Positions 54,129 through 62,779 are shown, counted from the stretch's first letter. The stretch is 64,000 nucleotides of DNA from JBPRGH01 sp051418055 (GCA_051418055.1 JBPRGH010000010.1:237229-301228), one strand, 5' to 3'. Translations and numbers: made by a program. Notes: a model not told the origin generated them from the letters alone.

Positions 54129-55094
54129 ATGAAAACCTATAACTCCGAAGTAGAAGCAGCAGATGAATTAGCAGCCGCCTATAAAAAGCTGACAAAGGAA
54201 ATCGGTAAAGTAATTGTTGGGCAGGAGGATGTAGTCCGCTTACTGCTTACAGCAATATTTTGCCAGGGACATAGTCTTTTGGTAGGAGTTCCCGGTTTGG
54301 CAAAAACATTGATGATCCAGACACTATCCAGAGCTTTACATCTGGATTTTAACAGGATCCAGTTCACACCGGACCTTATGCCTTCGGATATTCTGGGAGC
54401 AGAAACATTAGATAAGGATAGAAATTTTAAGTTTATAAAGGGGCCAATATTTGCAAATATCATTCTTGCGGATGAGATCAACCGTACTCCCCCTAAAACA
54501 CAGGCTGCCTTACTGGAATCAATGCAGGAATATGCGGTAACAATTTCAGGTCAATATTTCCCGCTTGATAAACCTTTCTTTGTACTTGCAACACAAAATC
54601 CTATTGAGCAGGAAGGTACATACCCATTGCCCGAAGCACAGCTCGACAGGTTTATGTTCAACATCTTATTGGACTATCCTTCTTATGATCAGGAGCTGGC
54701 AATAGTAAAGAATACTACCGGAGCTGATGTCAATGAGGTGAATCCGGTCCTGGATAAGGAAGAAATTATATACTTTCAGCAGCTGGTCCGTAAAGTGCCT
54801 GTTACGGATGCTGTAGTGGAATATGCCGTTGAACTCGTCCATAAGACACGCCCAAACACGGAAAAGGCACCCGAGGTTACCAATAATTACCTGGAATGGG
54901 GCGCAGGCCCCAGGGCATCTCAATATCTTGTTTTAGGAGCGAAGTGTAATGCCCTCCTTCAGGGAAGATATTCACCCGATATAGAAGATGTTAAAGCCAT
55001 AGCAAAACCGATCTTAAGACACCGCATCGTTCGAAACTTCAAAGCCGAAGCAGAAGGAGTAAGTATCGATAATATTATTGAGAAACTTCTGTAG
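54129..55094 (+). CDS. MoxR-family AAA+ ATPase
   Basis: A 321-residue AAA+ protein. Walker A is GVPGLAKTL, Walker B ILADEINRTPPKTQAALLE, and sensor 1 LATQNPIEQEG. MoxR proteins act as chaperones for VWA-domain proteins. In this phylum the gene is usually followed by a DUF58 gene, but here the next gene is an AT-rich methyltransferase. It begins about 100 bp after surA on the same strand. Confidence 0.93.
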   Translation: MKTYNSEVEAADELAAAYKKLTKEIGKVIVGQEDVVRLLLTAIFCQGHSLLVGVPGLAKTLMIQTLSRALHLDFNRIQFTPDLMPSDILGAETLDKDRNFKFIKGPIFANIILADEINRTPPKTQAALLESMQEYAVTISGQYFPLDKPFFVLATQNPIEQEGTYPLPEAQLDRFMFNILLDYPSYDQELAIVKNTTGADVNEVNPVLDKEEIIYFQQLVRKVPVTDAVVEYAVELVHKTRPNTEKAPEVTNNYLEWGAGPRASQYLVLGAKCNALLQGRYSPDIEDVKAIAKPILRHRIVRNFKAEAEGVSIDNIIEKLL

Positions 55095-55440
55095 TTTAAT
55101 CTAGTAATTATTTTAATACTTATTTAAATATTAAACTAAATTAGGTTTCTGGAGATCATAGTTTGATTATTAGATGAAAAATTAAATCAGTTTACCATTT
55201 TTTTTGATTACTTTCTTTATTTTTTTACATAATTCTTTAGCAATATTAAATTAATTGACACAATCTTATCAAGATATTTGATGAAAATCTAGAAAAAATA
55301 AGGCTTAAGAAATTTTATTTTAAATGAATTGAAAACCTATAAATGGTTCTTTTAAATTATAAGAAGTATGTTTACTTAAATTAACTGTGGTATTGATAAA
55401 GATAATTAGGTATAATTTGACAGTTTTTTTATTTTGCAAG
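55095..55440. other. AT-rich gene-free spacer
   Basis: About 350 bp of very AT-rich sequence between moxR and the methyltransferase. No terminator, repeat, RNA gene or perfect promoter element was recognised. It marks the left edge of a patch with a base composition unlike its neighbours. Confidence 0.55.
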
Positions 55441-56346
55441 ATGAATTTTAAATATAAGTGCCTATTGCAATTTATTTTTTCTCATTTACCACGAGGAGAA
55501 AAAATAAATTATCTTTTTCAAAAACATATAACCAAAAAACTACCTCCTAATAAAACTTATTTTTTAAATAAAGTATCTACAGCTGAAAAACATTTTCTGA
55601 ATTTCAAGGAGTATAATAAGATTACGAAAAAAAAAAATACTTATTATGAATTTGGAGCAGGCTCAACTTTAATCATTCCATTATGCATGAGCCATTATGG
55701 TTTTGAGATTACCTGTATTGATTTAAGAAGGTTAATTATTCCGGAATTAATTATAGATACACTTAATAAAATTAAAGAGAATAAAAATCTTCTACCGTTC
55801 GAAGTATTAAAAACCAATACATCTGTATTAAATAATTCAGACATTTTATCTTTTTTAAGAGGTAACTATAATCTTAGTTATGAAGCTCCAAAAGATGCAC
55901 GATCAACAGATTACCAAAATGAATCTTTTGATTTCATCTCATCTACTGTCACTTTAGAACATATACCATCTCAAGATATTCTTCAAATCCTTAATGAATG
56001 CTATAGAATACTTAGTAAGGGTGGGATATTATCAATTACTATTGATTATAAAGATCATTGGTCATACTTTGACCAAAGTATTACAATATATAATTTTTTG
56101 AAGTATACTGTTAATCATTGGACAATTTATAATCCAGCCCTACATTATCAAAATAGATTGAGACATTCGGATTATCTTGAGATAATAAAAAAAACTGATT
56201 TTCAAATAGTAAAAGAAGAAGTTGATCATCCTACAAAAGAAGATTTAATTAATTTAAAATCAATTAATATTTCTCAGAACTTTAAAAGTTACGATTTTTA
56301 TGATTTAGCTAAAAAGTCCTCGGAGATAGTTTTATTAAAGCCTTAA
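55441..56346 (+). CDS. AT-rich class I SAM-dependent methyltransferase
   Basis: About 301 residues with the SAM-binding motif I EFGAGSTLIIP and the post-motif region SSTVTLEHIP followed by LSKGGILSITIDY. Such proteins are often found in polysaccharide or surface glycan gene clusters. ATG at 55441 is chosen over a GTG at 55387. Its base composition is much more AT-rich than the rest of the window, suggesting recent transfer. It ends 84 bp before the IS3 element. Confidence 0.8.
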   Translation: MNFKYKCLLQFIFSHLPRGEKINYLFQKHITKKLPPNKTYFLNKVSTAEKHFLNFKEYNKITKKKNTYYEFGAGSTLIIPLCMSHYGFEITCIDLRRLIIPELIIDTLNKIKENKNLLPFEVLKTNTSVLNNSDILSFLRGNYNLSYEAPKDARSTDYQNESFDFISSTVTLEHIPSQDILQILNECYRILSKGGILSITIDYKDHWSYFDQSITIYNFLKYTVNHWTIYNPALHYQNRLRHSDYLEIIKKTDFQIVKEEVDHPTKEDLINLKSINISQNFKSYDFYDLAKKSSEIVLLKP

Positions 56347-56430
56347 CATAAATGAAAAAATAATACACTTTATTGGAATGCTTCTTATTATGAATTATTG
56401 TGTAGAGGAGGAGATTAGCAAAAATGAATC

Positions 56431-56456
56431 TGATCATTCCCCAATCCTTAGGACAG
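56431..56456. repeat. IS3 terminal inverted repeat, left
   Basis: Begins TGATCATTCCCCAA and ends AGGACAG. Paired with the right end. Confidence 0.9.
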
Positions 56457-56552
56457 CTTCTTATCCACAATCATAAGGGTTTTCCATATTTCAACACCGG
56501 AAATTCCTTTTTAAATTTCTGTTAAAGTGTTGGAATGTGGTAAACCCGTCTT

Positions 56553-57383
56553 TCATGCAGCTGCTTTCATTTTAGTTTTTTGCTTATACAGCTCATTTGG
56601 GATTTGGTTATCTATTCCCTGATGTCTGCGTGTAAAGTTATAGTACTGAAAATATTCCAGTACTAATCGATATAAATCAACACCATCTACTGGCGGTTGT
56701 AAATACAGCTTCTCATATTTTACACTCCTCCATAATCTTTCAATAAACGCATTGTCAATAGCTCTGCCTTTGCCATCCATGCTTAAGCGGATATCCTGCC
56801 TTAGTACATATCCAGCAAAGATCTCGGAAGTAAATTGCGAACCTTGATCTGTATTAATGATCTCTGGCTTACCGTGCATTTCAATGGCTTCTTCCAATAC
56901 CTGCCTGCACCATTCAGCATCCATAGAGTTGGATACTGACCAGTTGATAACATAGCGGCTGTACAAATCAATGATAGCCACTAAATACATAAACCCTTTC
57001 TTCATAGGAATATAGGTGATATCTATTGCCCATACTTGGTCTGGCCGTTCAATTGTTAGGTTTCTCAGCAAGTAAGGATAAACCTTATGTGCCTTATGCC
57101 TCCTGGAGGTGTGTTTCCCAGGCATTGTAGCCCGTAGCCCCATTACCTTATAATAAAGCCTTTCTATTCGGTTAAGGCTTACTTTATAGCCCTTGTCTTT
57201 AGTTAGCCAGGTATGCATACGCTGAGCACCTTTAAACGAATGATGCAGATAATGCTCGTCCATCAGGCGCATCAGTTCCAGATTTAAGGCAGATTCTCCT
57301 TTTGGTTTATAATACAGGCCGGAACGGTGGATGGATAGCAACATACATTGCTGTACCAAACTCAATTGACCCTTGCTTATCAT
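56553..57383 (-). CDS. IS3-family transposase OrfB (DDE integrase)
   Basis: A 276-residue protein with an HTH-21-like N-terminus and a retroviral-type integrase core. The DDE triad is in WAIDITYIP, NTDQGSQF and DNAFIERLWRSVKYEK. All key residues are present. As in the family it is probably made mainly as an OrfAB fusion: the orfB frame is open upstream of its ATG through the frameshift site at 57425. Confidence 0.93.
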   Translation of the reverse strand: MISKGQLSLVQQCMLLSIHRSGLYYKPKGESALNLELMRLMDEHYLHHSFKGAQRMHTWLTKDKGYKVSLNRIERLYYKVMGLRATMPGKHTSRRHKAHKVYPYLLRNLTIERPDQVWAIDITYIPMKKGFMYLVAIIDLYSRYVINWSVSNSMDAEWCRQVLEEAIEMHGKPEIINTDQGSQFTSEIFAGYVLRQDIRLSMDGKGRAIDNAFIERLWRSVKYEKLYLQPPVDGVDLYRLVLEYFQYYNFTRRHQGIDNQIPNELYKQKTKMKAAA

Positions 57384-57406
57384 TGATCGCCGTTCCTTTA
57401 TTGGTT

Positions 57407-57685
57407 TTAGCGCAAGGCGTTCTTTAAAAAATCATTTTCAACTTTTAGCTGACCGATAGCTTTTAATAATGCATCCTTTTCCTCATCAGCCTGTGATTTT
57501 TTGCTCTTGCCTTTGGATTCAAAGACATCTTCAGCCTTTGCCATAAACTCACGCTTCCATAGATGAATCTGCTGAGGGGCTAATTCATATTTTTGTGCCA
57601 GGTCGGCTACGCTTGAGCGCTCTTTTAAAGCTTCAAGAACTACTTTAGTTTTGAATTTTGAGGTGTATTTCTTTCTTGTTGTCAT
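57407..57685 (-). CDS. IS3-family transposase OrfA
   Basis: A 92-residue protein with the HTH_Tnp_1 fold (KYTSKFKTKVVLEALKERSS) and the second helix ALAPQQIHLWKREF-like segment, then a coiled leucine-zipper tail. It binds the inverted repeats. Its stop lies 18 nt downstream of the slippery site used to make OrfAB. Confidence 0.92.
   Translation of the reverse strand: MTTRKKYTSKFKTKVVLEALKERSSVADLAQKYELAPQQIHLWKREFMAKAEDVFESKGKSKKSQADEEKDALLKAIGQLKVENDFLKNALR
57425..57431 (-). other. -1 programmed frameshift heptamer T TTT TTA
   Basis: On the minus strand T TTT TTA lies in the orfA phase, six codons before its stop. A slip of -1 joins the orfB frame without a stop. It is the same heptamer as the HIV-1 gag-pol site. 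Confidence 0.85.
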
Positions 57686-57722
57686 AACAGTAAATTTAAA
57701 GGTTTAAAATTAACTTAACTTA

Positions 57723-57748
57723 CTGTCCTGATTTTTGGGGAATGATCA
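57723..57748. repeat. IS3 terminal inverted repeat, right
   Basis: Complement of the left end with four mismatches; the element ends AATGATCA. Confidence 0.9.
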
Positions 57749-57763
57749 AAAGGGAGTTTTGAG

Positions 57764-57827
57764 TTTCAGATTTCAGATTTCAGATTTTCTCGCATCTCAC
57801 ATCTCACATCTCAAATCTCACATCTAG
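57764..57827. repeat. Two 7-bp tandem arrays at the 3' end of hbd
   Basis: TTTCAGA is repeated three times (57764-57784). CATCTCA follows in about five copies (57793-57827). The last unit overlaps the stop codon of the minus-strand hbd gene (57824-57826). Confidence 0.8.
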
Positions 57828-58678
57828 TATCTATAAAACCCTCTTCCCGTCTTCCTCCCATGATGACCTGCATCTACCTTCTGCTGCTGGATGCGGCTGG
57901 GCCTGAATTTGCCATCATAATGAAATGACTCAAACATGCTTGTGGTAACGGAGAAATTAGTATCTACGCCTATAAGGTCCATAAGCCTGTAAGGTCCCAT
58001 TCGAAAGCCATTATTTTCCATTATGCCATCTATTGTTTCATGATCGGCTACACCTTCTTCCAATATTTTAAGGCTCTCCACATAAAAATGCCGGGCAACG
58101 CGATTAACAATAAACCCTGGAGAATCTTTAGCCATTACGGCTGTCTTACCCATTTTTTCAGCTAAAGCTTTAGTGGTTGCTGCAATCTCAGGATCAGTAG
58201 CAGCGCCTTCAATTACTTCCACAAGCTTCATGATATGGGCAGGATTAAAGAAATGCATGCCGACCACTCTCTCAGGATGTTTTAATCTGGCAGCAATTTG
58301 AGTGATAGGAATAGAGGAGGTATTGGTAGCCAGTATAGTAGATGCAGGCAATTGCTCTTCAAGCCTTAAAAAAACATCATGCTTTACTTTAAGCTGCTCA
58401 AGGGCGGCTTCAATAATTATTTCACCTTCAATAGAAATAAAATCAGAAGTTGCCGATATCCTTCCCTTCGCTTTTTCTGCTTCCTCAGCTTGTATCTTTC
58501 CCTTCTCTACACCTTTGTCAATATTGCCGGAGATAATGGATAAGGACCTGTCGAGGATATCTTCCTTAAGATCATAAAGGATGACTTCATATCCTGCAAG
58601 CGCTGCTACCTGTGCAATGCCCTGGCCCATCGTGCCGGCGCCAATAATACCTATAGTATGTATATCTTCTAATCTCAT
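57824..58678 (-). CDS. hbd: 3-hydroxybutyryl-CoA dehydrogenase
   Basis: A 284-residue enzyme that oxidises 3-hydroxyacyl-CoA with NAD+ (or the reverse). Rossmann motif GIIGAGTMGQGIAQ is at residues 9-22. The catalytic His is in GMHFFNPAHIMKLVEV, and the C-terminal domain has DSPGFIVNRVARHF. It serves beta-oxidation or butanoate metabolism. Its ATG overlaps the pheS stop by four bases, an unusual pairing of a tRNA synthetase with a fatty-acid gene. Downstream is the IS3 element's repeat-rich flank. Confidence 0.93.
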   Translation of the reverse strand: MRLEDIHTIGIIGAGTMGQGIAQVAALAGYEVILYDLKEDILDRSLSIISGNIDKGVEKGKIQAEEAEKAKGRISATSDFISIEGEIIIEAALEQLKVKHDVFLRLEEQLPASTILATNTSSIPITQIAARLKHPERVVGMHFFNPAHIMKLVEVIEGAATDPEIAATTKALAEKMGKTAVMAKDSPGFIVNRVARHFYVESLKILEEGVADHETIDGIMENNGFRMGPYRLMDLIGVDTNFSVTTSMFESFHYDGKFRPSRIQQQKVDAGHHGRKTGRGFYRY

Positions 58679-59703
58679 GAATTGATGGTTTTAAACTGCT
58701 TTAAAAATCGTACATCATTTTCAGTGAACAGGCGAAGGTCATTGATGCGATATTTCAGCATTGTAATTCGCTCAATACCCATTCCGAAGGCAAAACCGGT
58801 ATATTTTTCAGGATCTATACCGCAATTCTCAAGCACATTAGGGTCAACCATTCCTGAGCCACCTATTTCCACCCACCCGGTATATTTACAGATATTACAT
58901 CCTTTACCACGACATATATTACAGCTGATGTCAATTTCGGCGCTGGGTTCGGTAAATGGAAAGAAGCTCGGTCGGAAACGGATTTTTGTATCCTTGCCGA
59001 ACATTTCTTTGGCAAAATGATACAGCGTTTGCTTCAGGTCAAGAAAGCTGACATTCTCATTCACATAAAGCCCCTCTACCTGGTGAAAGATACAATGGGC
59101 ACGTGCAGAGATTGTTTCATTCCTGTAAACCCGTCCTGGCATTATAGCACGAAGAGGTGGTTTTTGTGTTTCCATTAACCTTACCTGTACGGATGAAGTA
59201 TGCGTACGTAGAGCTATGTCAGGATCTTTTTCTAAAAAGAAAGTATCCTGCATTTCCCGGGCCGGATGATTGGGAGGAAAATTTAATGATGTGAAATTGT
59301 GCCAGTCATCTTCAATTTCCGGACCATCGGCAACATTAAATCCCAGCCTTTCAAATATTTCTATTATTTTCCTTCTTGTGCTCGTTAACGGATGGACACT
59401 GCCAATTTCTGCTCCTGCAGGAGGTAGTGTGAGATCGATATCTTCTACACCGGCACTTTGGGCCTCCGTCTGTAGCGAATCTATCAGCTCCTTAAATTTA
59501 TCCTGCGCTTTTTGCTTCAGCTGATTAAGCTTTACACCAAAAGCCTTACGATCTTCAGGAGCTACATTTTTAAATTCATTAAAAAGATCACTAACAACAC
59601 TTTTTTTGCTGATGTATTTTAATCGAAACGCCTCCAGCTCCTCCTCATTAGAAACAGAGACATTATCTAATTCCTCGCTTATTTTATCTATCCTTTCAAG
59701 CAT
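58675..59703 (-). CDS. pheS: Phenylalanyl-tRNA synthetase alpha chain
   Basis: A 342-residue class II chain. An N-terminal coiled coil (about 1-90) is followed by the catalytic core: RIMP-like RAIMPGRVYRNE, HQVEGLYV, and GMGIERITMLKY at motif 3. The Cys-rich turn CNICRGKGCNICKYTGW is the usual bacterial feature. pheT is not in the window. Minus-strand TAACTTTA upstream is a near match to TAnnTTTG. Confidence 0.96.
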   Translation of the reverse strand: MLERIDKISEELDNVSVSNEEELEAFRLKYISKKSVVSDLFNEFKNVAPEDRKAFGVKLNQLKQKAQDKFKELIDSLQTEAQSAGVEDIDLTLPPAGAEIGSVHPLTSTRRKIIEIFERLGFNVADGPEIEDDWHNFTSLNFPPNHPAREMQDTFFLEKDPDIALRTHTSSVQVRLMETQKPPLRAIMPGRVYRNETISARAHCIFHQVEGLYVNENVSFLDLKQTLYHFAKEMFGKDTKIRFRPSFFPFTEPSAEIDISCNICRGKGCNICKYTGWVEIGGSGMVDPNVLENCGIDPEKYTGFAFGMGIERITMLKYRINDLRLFTENDVRFLKQFKTINS

Positions 59704-59770
59704 TGTGTAAAGTTAGTGAAAACTGAGAAAAGCAGTCCGACATATAAAATCTGACGTCAGGTATTCACTC

Positions 59771-59805
59771 TATCTCAAATCTCACATCTCACATCTCATA
59801 TCTAT
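59771..59805. repeat. 7-bp tandem array after cysN
   Basis: Five units of the type (C/T/A)ATCTCA, nearly the same word as at the hbd end. It starts one base after the cysN stop codon on the minus strand. Confidence 0.8.
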
Positions 59806-59806
59806 T

Positions 59807-61087
59807 TTACAGAATCATTCCCGCGCCTACAGTCTCATTGGTAGCTTCATCAATAAGGATAAGGCTACCGGTGTGCCTGTTACGCTGATATCTGTCGTAA
59901 AGCAAAGGTTTGGTTGTACGAAGAGTAACCCTCGCTATATCATTCATACCTATCTCCTTATCATCCTCTATGCGGTGCAGCGTGTTAATATTCATCTTGT
60001 ACTGAATATTTTTGATCATGCAGCGCACATCATTGGTGGTATGTTTTACAGCATATTTTCCATTGGGAACAAGCTTCTTATCATGCATCCAGCAGAGCAT
60101 CATATCCACGTCCTGACTAACGGTAGGCTGATTATTTGTACGCACGATCATATCACCACGGCTGATGTCAATTTCGTCTTCCAGTCTTATTGTCACTGAC
60201 ATAGGCGCAAAAGCTTCATCTACAGGTCCGTCAAAAGTATCAATGGCCTTTATCCTGGAGGTGAATCCAGAAGGTAGTACCATCACTTCATCTCCCGGCT
60301 TGTAGACACCACCGGATATCCTTCCGGCATAACCTCTATAGTCATGGAATTCATCAGAGTGAGGACGTATCACATGCTGTACGGCAAACCGGCAATCGAT
60401 ATGGTTATGGTCACTACCAATATGGATGGTCTCCAAAAGGTACAGCAGTGTGCTTCCCTGGTACCACACCATATTTTCCGAGCGGTTTACCACATTATCC
60501 CCATGAAGGGCACTTATGGGTACAAAATGAACATCCTTTACATCAAGTTTTGAGGCAAAACTTTCTATCTCATCTTTAATCTTCTCAAAAACCTTTTTGT
60601 CATATTCAACAAGGTCCATCTTATTGATACAAAATATAATATGAGGGATACCTAATAGAGAAGCAATAAACGTATGACGGTAGGTTTGCTCGATAATTCC
60701 CTTACGGGCATCCACCAAAATAAGAGCAAGATTAGCTGTGGAGGCTCCTGTAACCATATTCCTCGTATACTGGATATGCCCAGGAGTATCCGCTATTATA
60801 AACTTTCTTTTTGGAGTAGCAAAATATCGATAGGCAACATCAATGGTGATCCCCTGCTCCCGCTCTGCTCTAAGTCCATCCGTAAGCAGCGCTAAATTCA
60901 CATTAGCATCTCCCTTCCGTCGGCTCGACTCCTCAATCGCCTCATACTGATCCTCAAAAATAGATTTCGAATCATATAATAAACGGCCTATTAAGGTACT
61001 TTTTCCGTCATCGACACTCCCTGCTGTTGTAAATCTCAGCAGCTCCATGTCGAGGTAATTATCTGTTACTTCTTCTGATTCAGACAT
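59807..61087 (-). CDS. cysN: Sulfate adenylyltransferase subunit 1 (GTPase)
   Basis: A 426-residue GTPase subunit that drives APS formation with CysD. G motifs: G1 GSVDDGKSTL, G3 DTPGHIQYTRNM and NKMD. Domain II and III of the EF-Tu fold follow. The C-terminus lacks a CysC kinase fusion; the kinase is separate. Second or third gene of the cysC-cysD-cysN run. Confidence 0.96.
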   Translation of the reverse strand: MSESEEVTDNYLDMELLRFTTAGSVDDGKSTLIGRLLYDSKSIFEDQYEAIEESSRRKGDANVNLALLTDGLRAEREQGITIDVAYRYFATPKRKFIIADTPGHIQYTRNMVTGASTANLALILVDARKGIIEQTYRHTFIASLLGIPHIIFCINKMDLVEYDKKVFEKIKDEIESFASKLDVKDVHFVPISALHGDNVVNRSENMVWYQGSTLLYLLETIHIGSDHNHIDCRFAVQHVIRPHSDEFHDYRGYAGRISGGVYKPGDEVMVLPSGFTSRIKAIDTFDGPVDEAFAPMSVTIRLEDEIDISRGDMIVRTNNQPTVSQDVDMMLCWMHDKKLVPNGKYAVKHTTNDVRCMIKNIQYKMNINTLHRIEDDKEIGMNDIARVTLRTTKPLLYDRYQRNRHTGSLILIDEATNETVGAGMIL

Positions 61088-61126
61088 TGTATCTTTTATA
61101 TTCTAACCTTTTGTTTTTAATGTTAA

Positions 61127-61208
61127 AGCATAGAGCAAAGAGCAGGGAGCATAGAGACGATGCTAAGTAGGCTCTGTGCTCTATGCTCTTTGCCCCATGC
61201 TCTTTGCT
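61127..61208. repeat. Imperfect inverted repeat between cysD and cysN
   Basis: AGCATAGAGCAAAGAGC-type words (61127-61156) and their complement (61171-61208) form a long imperfect hairpin with internal repeats of CTCTTTGC/CTCTATGC. The right end overlaps the cysD stop codon. It fills most of the 119-bp gap. Confidence 0.7.
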
Positions 61209-62112
61209 AAAAATACCCCTGCTTCTTCCTATCCTCCATCGCCGCCTCAGATCTCTTATCATCAGCCCTGGTGCCACGTTCGGTAGTTCGGGTAGCTGCA
61301 ACTTCAGCAATGATCTCTTCAACCGTAGAGGCTGTTGATTCTACTGCTCCGGTACAGGTCATATCACCGATGGTCCTGAAACGTACTGTTTTCTTTTCAG
61401 TCTTTTCTGTTTCCCTTTGCTGGATGACATCCGTGCAGGTTAAATACGAACCATCACGTTTAAAGACCTCTCGCTCGTGAGCAAAATATAACGAAGGAAG
61501 CTCAATATTTTCCATTAGGATATACTGCCATACATCCATTTCTGTCCAGTTGCTGATAGGGAAAACGCGGAAAGTCTCTCCATAATTTTTACGGCCGTTA
61601 AAGATATTCCAAAGCTCGGGGCGCTGATTTTTAGGATCCCACTGACCAAACTCATCACGGTGAGAGAAGAAGCGCTCTTTGGCACGTGCTTTTTCTTCAT
61701 CACGGCGTGCGCCACCCATGGCAGCATCGAATTTATATTTTTCTACCGTATCCAGAAGGGTTACCGTTTGCAGCGCATTTCTGCTGGCGTTAAAACCTTT
61801 TTCTTCTACGGATTTCCCCTGGTCTATCGATTCCTGTACCGAACCTACAATCAGCTCCGCCCCAAGTTTTTTGACAAATTTATCCCTGAATTCTATAGTC
61901 TCAGGAAAGTTATGTCCTGTGTCAATATGAACTAACGGGAAAGGCACATTGGCGGGATAAAAAGCTTTTCTTGCCAGGTGCGCAACGGTAATTGAATCCT
62001 TACCCCCTGAGAAAAGGAGTGCAGGATTTTCAAACTGAGCAGCTACTTCACGAATTATAAATATCGCCTCCGCCTCCAACTCCTTCAAATGCGTTAAATT
62101 GTAATGCTTCAT
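61207..62112 (-). CDS. cysD: Sulfate adenylyltransferase subunit 2
   Basis: A 301-residue PP-loop ATP pyrophosphatase that adenylates sulfate to APS. The PP-loop is LLFSGGKDSITVAH, and family motifs GGARRDEEKARAKER and VFPISNWTEMDVW are present. Start overlaps the cysC stop by four bases; cysN follows after a repeat-filled gap. Confidence 0.96.
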   Translation of the reverse strand: MKHYNLTHLKELEAEAIFIIREVAAQFENPALLFSGGKDSITVAHLARKAFYPANVPFPLVHIDTGHNFPETIEFRDKFVKKLGAELIVGSVQESIDQGKSVEEKGFNASRNALQTVTLLDTVEKYKFDAAMGGARRDEEKARAKERFFSHRDEFGQWDPKNQRPELWNIFNGRKNYGETFRVFPISNWTEMDVWQYILMENIELPSLYFAHEREVFKRDGSYLTCTDVIQQRETEKTEKKTVRFRTIGDMTCTGAVESTASTVEEIIAEVAATRTTERGTRADDKRSEAAMEDRKKQGYF

Positions 62113-62705
62113 TTATTATGAGTAACTTTTGGGTCAATAACATTAATTATTTTTTGCAGGCATTCCTCAATGGAGTTCTCTGCAGTATTTATTTTCAGCT
62201 CCGGATTTATTGGTGCTTCAAAGGGAGAGTCTATTCCGGTAAAATTTTTTATTTCCCCTCTGCGTGCCTTGGCATAAAGACCTTTTACATCCCTTTCCTC
62301 ACATACCTCCAGCGGAGCTTCCACGAAGAGTTCAAAATATTTTTCTCCGATAATTTCACGGCTCATCTGTCGGATCTCCTCCGTGGGGCTGATCAGCGAA
62401 CAAATAACCACTGCACCATTATAAGCAAATAATTTTGCCGCTTCTGCCGTACGGCGGATATTTTCTTTTCGATCTTCTTCAGAAAAAGCAAGATTACTAT
62501 TCAGTCCTACCCGCAGGTTATCACCATCGAGAAGGATAGTATAATGACCTTTATTATAAAGATGCTCCTCGAGTGATTTAGCCAGTGTGCTTTTACCTGA
62601 ACCGGATAATCCGACCATCCAGACTACAAGGCCATGTTGTTTTAAAAGCACCTCTTTTTTATCAGTCTGAAGTATCTTATCAAAAATTGGATGAATGTTC
62701 TCCAC
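62109..62705 (-). CDS. cysC: Adenylylsulfate (APS) kinase
   Basis: About 198 residues. Walker A is GLSGSGKST, with DGDNLRVGL and FVEAPLEVCEERDVKGLY as in the family. It converts APS to PAPS. GTG at 62705 is chosen; a TTG at 62720 lies only 4 bp behind a perfect -7 element, so it would precede or coincide with transcription start. Four-base overlap with cysD. Confidence 0.92.
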   Translation of the reverse strand: MENIHPIFDKILQTDKKEVLLKQHGLVVWMVGLSGSGKSTLAKSLEEHLYNKGHYTILLDGDNLRVGLNSNLAFSEEDRKENIRRTAEAAKLFAYNGAVVICSLISPTEEIRQMSREIIGEKYFELFVEAPLEVCEERDVKGLYAKARRGEIKNFTGIDSPFEAPINPELKINTAENSIEECLQKIINVIDPKVTHNK

Positions 62706-62724
62706 GGAAAAATTATTCAAGCTA

Positions 62725-62732
62725 CAAAGTTA
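62725..62732 (-). promoter_or_regulatory. TAnnTTTG -7 element of the cysCDN operon
   Basis: Minus-strand TAACTTTG, perfect match. With the -7 at 62772 on plus it forms a back-to-back promoter pair in one short spacer. Confidence 0.55.
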
Positions 62733-62771
62733 AGACATTCATGTAATAACTAATAACAATAGAGATAGTTG

Positions 62772-62779
62772 TAAGTTTG
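62772..62779 (+). promoter_or_regulatory. TAnnTTTG -7 element of cysQ
   Basis: TAAGTTTG, perfect match, ending 23 bp before the ATG at 62803. It overlaps a GTG at 62779, which argues against that start. Confidence 0.55.

Larger units (their letters stand above)
56431..57748 (-). mobile_element. Intact IS3-family insertion sequence (1,318 bp)
   Basis: Two minus-strand genes, orfA and orfB, are flanked by 26-bp imperfect inverted repeats (22 of 26 identical), with ends TGATCA. The ends start with TG and finish with CA as in the family. No target-site duplication is visible (left flank ATC, right flank AAA). Both genes look intact, so the element could be active. Confidence 0.93.

Noticed and set aside
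55387..55440. GTG start of the methyltransferase
   Set aside because: It adds a hydrophobic 18-residue extension without family support; ATG at 55441 is simpler.
57384..57431. A sequencing error or broken transposase between orfA and orfB
   Set aside because: The slip site T TTT TTA and the continuous -1 frame are the normal arrangement in IS3 elements.
57793..57827. Heptamer arrays as a CRISPR
   Set aside because: The units are 7 bp without spacers; no cas genes are nearby.
61080..61322. 80-residue minus-strand frame
   Set aside because: It overlaps the end of cysD in another frame and is made of the repeat; no start signal.
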